From assembly GCA_003663695.1 (NCBI GenBank), contig QMUB01000100.1, forward strand, positions 1 to 5,476: 5,476 nt of DNA, given 5' to 3'. Origin of the DNA: Thermococci archaeon. Lineage in GTDB: Archaea > Methanobacteriota_B > Thermococci > Thermococcales > Thermococcaceae. Both the position numbers and the translations under genes were made by a program. Positions 1 to 5,358 of the stretch are shown piece by piece (position 1 is the stretch's first letter; the number at the start of each line of letters is the position of its first letter). The notes under the pieces were generated by a model. It was given only the letters and a program-made list of their open reading frames with translations, was not told the DNA's origin and did not search any database.

Positions 1-179
1 CGATAAGGCTTATTTGTTCCAATAAGACTCTTGGAGAATTGAAACCTGATGCTCGTATGGGACACGTTGAAGAAGATTGCACTCGTTCCAATAAGACTCT
101 TGGAGAATTGAAACCAAATGCAAGCGGGGAATTTGAGGTAAGCGTTGAGGTTCCAATAAGACTCTTGGAGAATTGAAAC
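1..179 (+). CRISPR. CRISPR array, leader-distal end (3 repeats, 2 full spacers)
   Basis: Three identical 30-nt repeats lie at 16-45, 85-114 and 150-179. Each begins GTTCCAATAAGAC and ends GAATTGAAAC. The spacers between them are 39 nt (46-84) and 35 nt (115-149); positions 1-15 are the end of a further spacer cut by the window. The repeat belongs to the family used in Thermococcales, where the crRNA keeps an 8-nt 5' tag ATTGAAA(C/G) from the repeat end. That orients the array on the + strand, with its leader to the left outside the window and these as the oldest, trailing units. The last repeat is intact; terminal repeats are often degenerate. No cas gene is visible, so the subtype cannot be assigned. 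The total number of repeats is unknown. Confidence 0.96.
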
Positions 180-180
180 T

Positions 181-224
181 GGGGGATGGTTCGGATTATT
201 TTTCTGGAATCCTTCTGAACCCCC
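181..224 (+). terminator. hairpin directly after the last CRISPR repeat, possible array terminator
   Basis: One nucleotide after the final repeat the + strand can fold: GGTTC (188-192) pairs with GAACC (217-221), and GGATT (193-197) pairs with AATCC (208-212). GGG (183-185) and CCC (222-224) extend the stem across a 2-nt bulge. The loop contains five T residues (199-203). Archaeal intrinsic termination depends mainly on T-tracts and this one is short, so a role in ending or processing the crRNA precursor is only an inference. The hairpin itself is visible in the sequence. Confidence 0.4.
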
Positions 225-374
225 TAAGTTACCCCCCTTACCCAGCATTCCTCCAGAATCACTGGTAGAATCCAGGTTTCGTTCTGAGGGGGTTCCTGAG
301 GGTTATTCTGTTCTTCTGGGAGGGTTGCTGGAGTGGAGGGGAACTTGGGGAGCTCAGAAAGATGACCTCCGGGT
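225..374. other. non-coding gap between the CRISPR array and scpA, convergent transcription
   Basis: I see no supported gene here. The array (+ strand) and the smc operon (minus strand) run towards each other across this stretch. The + strand is G-rich, with runs at 288-292, 318-320, 322-324, 338-341 and 347-350. AGGGGGTTC (287-295) is the reverse complement of GAACCCCCT (217-225). Two reading frames stay open across it (+ strand from 181 to about 379; minus strand from 502 down to 224), but neither has a start with a ribosome binding site in the gap, and neither resembles a family I know. On the minus strand there is no T-run of five or more to end the scpA transcript. Confidence 0.6.
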
Positions 375-1031
375 TTAGGCTTCCGTTGGGAATATGTAAA
401 TATCCCCAAAAGGTTCCTCCTGAACGAGCTCCACCTTCCCCATGTTTGCAAGGAAGAGAATGTATAAAAATGTTCTAGCGACAACCTTTGGGCTGTAGTC
501 AAAAACGAGATCCCAGAATGTTATTTTTTCCTTTGTCTCGGTGTAAACCTCTTTGATTATTTCATAGAGCCTGTTGACGTGCTTTTCGATGTCAACCCTG
601 AAGTCATCTACAACAAATATCTCTTCCTCTATGTGGACTTTCTTCCTCACCCGCGGCTTCTTGCGCTCCGCCTCTTCAAGGGCGTCCATCAGGGCATCTA
701 TTAAATCTTCCAGCGTATAGTTTCGCTCCACCCTCCTTATTGGGGGTACTATGGGCTCAACGTCAACATGAATGCGCTCTTCCGTTTCCTCCTTGTTCTC
801 CTCCTCATCGCCGTAGAGAAGCGCTTCCGTCTTCATTCTGAGGAGTATGGAAGCTGCCAGAATAGCCCTTGCAGAGAGCCTTAAGTCCAGATCCTTCATC
901 TCCCTAAGTCTCTCTATGTATTTCTCCGTCAAATCTGCTATATCAATATTCCAGGGATCCACTTTCCCCATCATGACAAGCTGGAGGAGTATGTCAACGG
1001 GGGTTATCTCCTCTTCCATCCTGTGTTCCAT
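375..1031 (-). CDS. scpA: ScpA, kleisin subunit of the SMC-ScpA condensin complex
   Basis: ScpA is the kleisin that bridges the two ATPase heads of an SMC dimer and makes it a chromosome-organising ring. The predicted protein is 218 aa from the ATG at 1031. The N-terminal region has the family pattern ITPVDILLQLVMMGKVDPW, then IDIADLTEKYIERL, and a helix with ILLRMKTEALL, which is the SMC-neck-binding part. An acidic linker follows, then a charged middle region and a C-terminal winged-helix segment ending GDIYIFPTEA. The ATG at 1031 is chosen because GGGTGACC lies 4-5 nt upstream; an in-frame TTG at 1064 has no such site, and ATG at 1019 is a weaker alternative. The gene is fourth in the operon and its first 38 nt overlap the end of hepT, so translation is probably coupled. 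In a canonical operon it would directly follow smc. No ScpB is in view. The assignment is supported by motifs and context. Confidence 0.9.
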   Translation of the reverse strand: MEHRMEEEITPVDILLQLVMMGKVDPWNIDIADLTEKYIERLREMKDLDLRLSARAILAASILLRMKTEALLYGDEEENKEETEERIHVDVEPIVPPIRRVERNYTLEDLIDALMDALEEAERKKPRVRKKVHIEEEIFVVDDFRVDIEKHVNRLYEIIKEVYTETKEKITFWDLVFDYSPKVVARTFLYILFLANMGKVELVQEEPFGDIYIFPTEA

Positions 1032-1380
1032 TTTGGTCACCCTTAAGTTCGGATAATATCTCAATCAATCTATCTTTAATCTTTGGAATTCTCAAATTAA
1101 TAGTTCTCCAGACAAGTGCATAATCAACTCCAAAGTAAAAGTGAATCAATTTGTCTCTCATTCCTGCCATCTGCTTCCACGGTACATCATCATATTTTTC
1201 CCGGATGTGTGGTGGAACGTGTTTGGTAGCTTCCCCGATTATTTCTAACTTTCTTAAAACTGCGCTCACAGTTTTGTCATCCGCTACAAAGCTCTTAAAA
1301 TCCATGCCCTCAATAAACAGCTCGATGCTCTCCATAGCTTCAATCATGTCAGCAAGGTAAAGGGTGTAATCCCTCTTCAT
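994..1380 (-). CDS. hepT: HepT-like HEPN toxin (DUF86 family)
   Basis: This is a 128-aa HEPN-domain protein of the HepT/DUF86 type, the toxin half of HEPN/MNT modules. The signature R-x4-H-x-Y is present as R75-D-K-L-I-H80-F-Y82. Arg and His form the RNase centre in characterised members, and the Tyr is the residue the partner antitoxin modifies with AMP. The upstream KLEIIGEATKHVP (about 44-56) and VPWKQMAGMRD (about 66-76) are also typical. Its ATG overlaps the mntA stop in an ATGA, as usual for these pairs. Oddity: residues 114-119 are encoded by a 17-bp repeat that carries the scpA ribosome binding site and start, and everything after N117 is read out of frame from scpA. The native protein therefore probably ended near K113, and the last about 15 residues look acquired. 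Targets (tRNA or mRNA) cannot be read from the sequence. Confidence 0.9.
   Translation of the reverse strand: MKRDYTLYLADMIEAMESIELFIEGMDFKSFVADDKTVSAVLRKLEIIGEATKHVPPHIREKYDDVPWKQMAGMRDKLIHFYFGVDYALVWRTINLRIPKIKDRLIEILSELKGDQNGTQDGRGDNPR
1025..1041 (-). repeat. 17-bp direct repeat, copy 2, ribosome binding site and start of scpA
   Basis: Same 17 bp as at 1661-1677, here supplying the ribosome binding site and ATG (1031-1029) of scpA. The offset between copies is 636 bp, and that segment contains mntA and nearly all of hepT. The copy begins exactly at HepT codon 114, so in the hepT frame it encodes residues G-D-Q-N-G at the start of an atypical tail. Confidence 0.93.
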
Positions 1381-1667
1381 ACTTTGATAGCCTCCCTGAA
1401 TACGGACTCCCTTAGTTCACTCCTGAGGGCATTTTTTGGTACCACATCAACTTTTATCCCAAGCTTCTCTGTTAAAAATTCTTCTAGGGCTATGAGGTCA
1501 AATAAATCCGCATCTTCTGAAAACTCAACGAGAATATCAACGTCGCTTGTTTTTTTCTGCTCTCCCCTAACATATGACCCAAAGAGGGCTAGGCTCTTGA
1601 CCTTATATCTTTTTTCTAATGTGGGCTTAATCCTTCTTATGGTTTCCAGTATTTTCTCAAGTTCCAT
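1377..1667 (-). CDS. mntA: MntA-like minimal nucleotidyltransferase antitoxin
   Basis: This is a 96-aa minimal nucleotidyltransferase of the MNT group. The catalytic pattern GS-x10-D-x-D is seen as G30-S31 ... D42-V-D44 (start GSYVRGE, then SDVDILVEF). A likely third metal ligand is D74 in GIKVDVVP. In characterised HEPN/MNT pairs this enzyme transfers AMP from ATP to the HepT tyrosine and so silences it; that role is inferred here from family and pairing. ATG 1667 is preferred over the in-frame GTG at 1676 because that GTG lies inside the ribosome binding site AAGGTGACC. The smc stop is 25 nt upstream, and the hepT start overlaps this stop by 4 nt, so it is the second gene of the operon. The region from its ribosome binding site to its second codon is identical to that of scpA, suggesting a borrowed translation start. 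Confidence 0.9.
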   Translation of the reverse strand: MELEKILETIRRIKPTLEKRYKVKSLALFGSYVRGEQKKTSDVDILVEFSEDADLFDLIALEEFLTEKLGIKVDVVPKNALRSELRESVFREAIKV

Positions 1668-1677
1668 TTTGGTCACC
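1661..1677 (-). repeat. 17-bp direct repeat, copy 1, ribosome binding site and start of mntA
   Basis: On the coding strand this reads GGTGACCAAAATGGAAC. It carries the GGTGA ribosome binding site, the ATG of mntA (1667-1665) and the next codon GAA. An identical copy lies at 1025-1041 over the scpA start. Matching ends abruptly on the 3' side (position 1660 differs from 1024); on the 5' side the first mismatch is 1678 against 1042. This site decides the mntA start in favour of ATG 1667. Confidence 0.93.
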
Positions 1678-1692
1678 TTTTCAATCCTCCGT

Positions 1693-4600
1693 TTAAAGTC
1701 CCAGGGCGTTCCTCTCCCTTGCCCTCTCTATGTATTCCATAGCTTTCTCTAGGCTTAAGCTCACAACCCTTGAAATTCCTTCTCTCATTGAGACACCTAT
1801 TATCTTCTCTGCATTTGCCATCATGACATCTCTTAGGGTTATAACTATGAACTGGCTCGTCTGCGAGCCCTCCTTAATCAGGTCGGCGACGCGCTTAACG
1901 TTTGCATCATCCAGGTGTGCATCGATCTCGTCGAAGAGGTAGAATGGAGCTGGTTTATACTGTTGTATCGCAAAAACAAATGCTAGGGCCGTCAGAGCTT
2001 TTTCACCGCCGCTCATGGCTTCTATGCGCTTGACCTCCTTCCCTCCCGGCTTTGCTTCTATCTCAAGCCCTCCGCTGAAGGGATCCTCCTCATTTTCGAG
2101 CTTTAACTTTGCCTCCCCGCCAGGGGAAAGTTTTGCGAATAACTCTGAGAAGTTCTTGGCAATTGCGCTAAGTGTGTTCATGAAGACACTCCTCTTCTGG
2201 GCTTCTATTTCGTTTATAAACTCTATTATGCTCTCTTTCTCTGCTTCTAGCCGTTCTCTCTTGGATTTGAGTTCAAGATATCTGGTCTCCACGATTTCAT
2301 AATCTTCAATTGCCTTCATGTTGACGGGCTCAAGGGCTTTAATCTCATCTTCCATCTCATCTATCTCATCCTTGAGCTTTTCTAGGTCAAGGGGTATCTC
2401 CTTAACGAGCTTAACATCATGGTGCTTCAGCTCACGGTTGAGCTCCTGGAGCTTGGATTTGTACTGAGTCGCCTGAATCTTGAGGGTATTTGCAAGCAGT
2501 CCAAGCCTTTGGAGCTCCTCCCTGAGCTTGTCTTTTTCCTCCCTGAGAGAATTAAGTTCCTCCTTAAGTGCCTCCCTTCTATCCCTGAGTTCCTTAACAT
2601 CTTCTTTTATGCTCTCCTCCTGCTTTCTCAGCTCTTCAAGTTCTTTCTTTATTCTCTCGATGTCCTCTTCATTCTTCGCTATACTCTGGTTAAATGCCTT
2701 TATCCTGTTCGTCAGACCTTCTATTTCCTCTTCGAGGTCCGCTTTCCTTGGAATGAGCTCCTCATTTATTCTTACCTCAAGGCTTTCCAGCTTTGATTCG
2801 ACCTTACTCAGCTCCTCTTTGAGCGATGTGAGTTCATGTTCAATCTCCCTGATTTTCTGGTTGAGCTCTTTTGCTTCAGGGTTGTCGAGGGCTTTTCTGA
2901 GCTTCTCCTTCTTCTTTTCCAGACGCTCCACCCTTCCTTCAAGCTTTGCCATTTCACTTTTTGAGTGCTCTATCCTCCTCTGCAGTTCAGCTATAAGCTT
3001 CTCGCTCTCTTCAATATCCTCTTCGGCTGCCCTGTCCTCATTGAAGAGCCTTTCGAGTTCCTTCTGGAGAACCTCCACATCCTTGGAAATATCGCTTTTC
3101 TTAATCCTCAGTTCAAAGAGTTCTCTCTCTACACCCTTATGCTCAACCTTCAGCGAGTTCAGAACGCCTTCAATGCTCTCTTTTTGCCCTTCCAGCGCCT
3201 GCACCTTTGTTCTTATCTCCTCGATATTCCCGATGCCCATTCTCTGCCGTGGTTTGTAGTGTCCTCCAACTATAGCTCCGCTTCTCTCCATGAGCTCTCC
3301 TTCCAGGGTTACCATTCTGGCTTTTCCGATGCCTATGCTCCTCGCTTCGTTCATATCCTTAACAGCCAGGGTGTCCCCCAAGGCGAAGGAAACAGCATTA
3401 GCGTACTTTTGCTCATATTCAACCAGCTGGATAGCGGGAATTCCACCATTGAGCTTTGGGGTGTTTCTTGGCTTTATCTTGTTGAGCGGCAGGAAGGTTA
3501 AGCGTCCCAGTTTGTTCTTTTTGAGGAATTTTATACATTCTTCGGCTACCTTGTCATCCTCGACAACAAGGTTATCAAAATGAGAACCCAGAGCAACGTC
3601 TATTGCCGTTAGATACTTCTCATCAATCACCCGGATTAACTCCCCAAGGGCGCCGTGAATCCCCCTTATTCCCGAGCGTTTTAGGGCTTCAATAGCCCGA
3701 TTTTTACCTTTTTGGGCTTCCTGTTTGGCTTCCATTTTTATGAGCTCTTTTCTTGCACTTTCTAGTTCATCTGTGATCTTTTTGAGCTGTCTCTGCTTCT
3801 CTTCTATCTCCTTTTCGAGCTTCCTCAATCTGCTCTCTCCCCTGCTCATCTGACCCTCCACTTTGCTGAGCTCCTCTCTCTTTGCATCCAGCTTTTCCCT
3901 GAGTTCCTGAATTTTGTTCTTGAGGGATATTCTCCTGGCGTTTAAGTGGTTGGTTTTTGCTTTCAAACGCTCTATATCCTCGTTGAATTTCTTGATGTCC
4001 ATCTCCCTCTGGTAGTACTCGCGCTTCGCATTTTCAAGTTCATCCGTGGTTTTATCGAACTCCTGCTTGGCTATGGCAAAGTTCTTATCAATTTCACCAA
4101 GCTTGACCACCAGCTCATTTCTTTCAACTTCCTTTGCCTTTATCTCCTCTAGCAGCTTTTCCCTCCTCTTGTTCCACCGGATAATTGCGTTCTTACTCTT
4201 CTCAATTTCTCCCGAAACCTTCTTGAGCTCCTCCTTGGCTTTGGCCATCCTGAATTTGCTCTCCTCTATCTCCTTCTTTGCAAGTTCTATATTCTGCTTG
4301 GCAACTTCTATTTTTGATTGAGCCTCACTTATTTTCCTTGTGAGCTCCAGAAGTTCCTCTCCACTCTCGCTCTCAAGCCGGGACTCAACTTCCTGCAGCT
4401 CTCTCTCCTTGGAGACAATTTCTTTTGCAATTTCCTTCAGACGTCCTTCTATCTCGCTTTCCTCCTTAGCTATCTCTCTCTGCCTCTTCTCACCTTCTTC
4501 CAGAGCTCTCTCAAGCCCCTTGATTTCTCCAACCAGAAGTGTGACCTTTGCAACTTCGAGCTTCTCCTTTAAGTCAAGGTACCTAAGTGCGTCGTTTCTC

Positions 4601-5229
4601 TCCCTTTCGAGCTTGTCGAGTTGCTTCTTCACCTCGCTTATGAGAAGATCAACCCTCGCCAAATTCTCCTCGGCCTGTTTCAGTTCTCCCATGGCTTTGC
4701 CCTTTTTCTCATCGTACTCTGCTATTCCAGAAATCTCGTCGATTATTAAACGTCTCTCAGTCGGGCTCATCTTGATGAACTTTGTAATATCTCCCTGAAG
4801 GACAAGGTTATAACCCTCGGGGCTTATCATTGCAGCGCTGAGTAAATCCAAAATATCACTCCTGCTCGTTCTTTTTCCATTGAGCTTGTAGACGCTCCTT
4901 CCATCGAGATAAACCCTTCTTGTTATCACAATCTCGTCCTCATCGAGAGGAAAGCCCCGATCCTCATTGTTGAAATAGAGAGAAACTTCCGCAAATTTCG
5001 CAGGTGCTTCCTTCTTGGTTCCCGCAAATATCAGATCGCTGATTTTCGTTGCCCGCATCGCCTTTGCGGAGAGCCCGCCAAGAACAAAGAGCATGGCATC
5101 TCCCACATTGCTTTTTCCACTCCCATTGGCTCCCACTATTGCAGTGAAGCCTTTGGAGAAGGGTATTGTTACTTTTCTGTTCCCATATGATTTGAAACCT
5201 TTCATTTCAAGCTTCTCTATGTACGGCAT
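1693..5229 (-). CDS. smc: SMC chromosome segregation ATPase (condensin)
   Basis: A full-length 1178-aa SMC protein, close to the roughly 1177 aa I recall for Pyrococcus SMC. It dimerises through its hinge, binds and loops chromosomal DNA, and is closed by ScpA. Visible parts: N-terminal head with R-loop Arg59, Walker A GANGSGKS at 33-40 and Q-loop Gln145 (LVLQGDITKF); a first long charged coiled coil, about 165-510; the hinge, about 519-660, from SGIRGIHGALGEL to SGAIVGGHYKP with its conserved Gly-Gly at 655-656; a second coiled coil, about 665-1000; and the C-terminal head with signature SGGEKALTAL (Ser1073), Walker B FYLFDEID (Asp1100, catalytic Glu1101) and D-loop AHLDD. The hinge, with no CXXC zinc hook, excludes Rad50. 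ATG 5229 is chosen over an in-frame GTG at 5238 because AGGTG (5240-5236) sits 6 nt upstream and family members begin MPYIEKL. First gene of the operon; no frameshift seen. Confidence 0.98.
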   Translation of the reverse strand: MPYIEKLEMKGFKSYGNRKVTIPFSKGFTAIVGANGSGKSNVGDAMLFVLGGLSAKAMRATKISDLIFAGTKKEAPAKFAEVSLYFNNEDRGFPLDEDEIVITRRVYLDGRSVYKLNGKRTSRSDILDLLSAAMISPEGYNLVLQGDITKFIKMSPTERRLIIDEISGIAEYDEKKGKAMGELKQAEENLARVDLLISEVKKQLDKLERERNDALRYLDLKEKLEVAKVTLLVGEIKGLERALEEGEKRQREIAKEESEIEGRLKEIAKEIVSKERELQEVESRLESESGEELLELTRKISEAQSKIEVAKQNIELAKKEIEESKFRMAKAKEELKKVSGEIEKSKNAIIRWNKRREKLLEEIKAKEVERNELVVKLGEIDKNFAIAKQEFDKTTDELENAKREYYQREMDIKKFNEDIERLKAKTNHLNARRISLKNKIQELREKLDAKREELSKVEGQMSRGESRLRKLEKEIEEKQRQLKKITDELESARKELIKMEAKQEAQKGKNRAIEALKRSGIRGIHGALGELIRVIDEKYLTAIDVALGSHFDNLVVEDDKVAEECIKFLKKNKLGRLTFLPLNKIKPRNTPKLNGGIPAIQLVEYEQKYANAVSFALGDTLAVKDMNEARSIGIGKARMVTLEGELMERSGAIVGGHYKPRQRMGIGNIEEIRTKVQALEGQKESIEGVLNSLKVEHKGVERELFELRIKKSDISKDVEVLQKELERLFNEDRAAEEDIEESEKLIAELQRRIEHSKSEMAKLEGRVERLEKKKEKLRKALDNPEAKELNQKIREIEHELTSLKEELSKVESKLESLEVRINEELIPRKADLEEEIEGLTNRIKAFNQSIAKNEEDIERIKKELEELRKQEESIKEDVKELRDRREALKEELNSLREEKDKLREELQRLGLLANTLKIQATQYKSKLQELNRELKHHDVKLVKEIPLDLEKLKDEIDEMEDEIKALEPVNMKAIEDYEIVETRYLELKSKRERLEAEKESIIEFINEIEAQKRSVFMNTLSAIAKNFSELFAKLSPGGEAKLKLENEEDPFSGGLEIEAKPGGKEVKRIEAMSGGEKALTALAFVFAIQQYKPAPFYLFDEIDAHLDDANVKRVADLIKEGSQTSQFIVITLRDVMMANAEKIIGVSMREGISRVVSLSLEKAMEYIERARERNALGL

Positions 5230-5249
5230 CCTCCACACCTAACCAGTAA

Positions 5250-5278
5250 ATAAGGTAAAAGTATGTTATATACCTTAT
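5250..5278. promoter_or_regulatory. perfect 8-bp inverted repeat flanking the smc TATA box, candidate operator
   Basis: ATAAGGTA at 5250-5257 and its exact reverse complement TACCTTAT at 5271-5278 are separated by 13 nt. The arms start 21 bp apart, two turns of B-DNA, as expected for a dimeric regulator bound to one face. The dyad overlaps the TATA box and the region just downstream, where a bound repressor would block TBP/TFB or RNA polymerase. The regulator is unknown; a chance dyad cannot be excluded. Confidence 0.4.
5265..5272 (-). promoter_or_regulatory. archaeal TATA box of the smc operon
   Basis: On the minus strand TATATAAC occupies 5272-5265, about 36-43 nt upstream of the smc ATG at 5229. 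With the usual archaeal spacing of about 26 nt from TATA centre to start site, transcription would begin near 5242. That leaves a 5' leader of about a dozen nucleotides that just includes the AGGTG ribosome binding site (5240-5236). The purine-rich ATAAGG next to it could act as a weak BRE. Because TATATA is symmetrical it could also serve + strand transcription. Confidence 0.6.
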
Positions 5279-5358
5279 CCCGTAACACTCTTGGACAACA
5301 TGAAGAGAATCGTAGGAATCTTCTGCAATATTATTGTTTTATAACTCTCTTCAAAAGT
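5279..5358. other. short non-coding stretch between the smc promoter and the mobile element end
   Basis: An 80-nt AT-rich spacer. It holds a 14-codon + strand ORF at 5300-5344 (MKRIVGIFCNIIVL), a 7-bp inverted repeat GAAGAGA/TCTCTTC (5302-5308 and 5346-5352), a small palindrome CAATATTATTG (5326-5336) and a segment that resembles a decayed CRISPR repeat (5276-5306). None of these is strong enough to call as a feature on its own. Confidence 0.5.

Noticed and set aside
181..379. Open + strand frame running from the last CRISPR repeat to about 379
   Set aside because: No start codon with a ribosome binding site; the frame simply lacks stops over a G-rich stretch.
224..502. 92-codon minus-strand ORF overlapping the end of scpA
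   Set aside because: Its first 128 nt are scpA in another frame, its start has no clear ribosome binding site, and the Pro-rich translation resembles no family I know.
1032..1064. TTG start of scpA at 1064
   Set aside because: It lies deep in hepT without a ribosome binding site; ATG 1031 has one and gives a usual ScpA length.
1042..1090. Possible internal promoter for scpA within hepT (ATTAAAGATAG near 1070-1080)
   Set aside because: The match to an archaeal TATA box is weak in an AT-rich stretch, and the overlap with hepT argues for coupled translation from the operon mRNA.
1679..1692. GGAGGATTGAAA upstream of mntA resembles the CRISPR repeat end GGAGAATTGAAA
   Set aside because: A 12-mer with one mismatch is expected by chance at this window size, and the GGAGG part is explained as an anti-16S-type sequence.
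2480..3259. 259-codon + strand ORF rich in Ser, Leu and Phe
   Set aside because: It is the antisense shadow of the Glu/Lys/Leu-rich coiled coil of SMC; the composition is explained by reverse-reading those codons.
5230..5238. Upstream GTG start of smc at 5238
   Set aside because: The GTG lies within the AGGTG ribosome binding site; ATG 5229 has correct spacing and gives the family N-terminus MPYIEKL.
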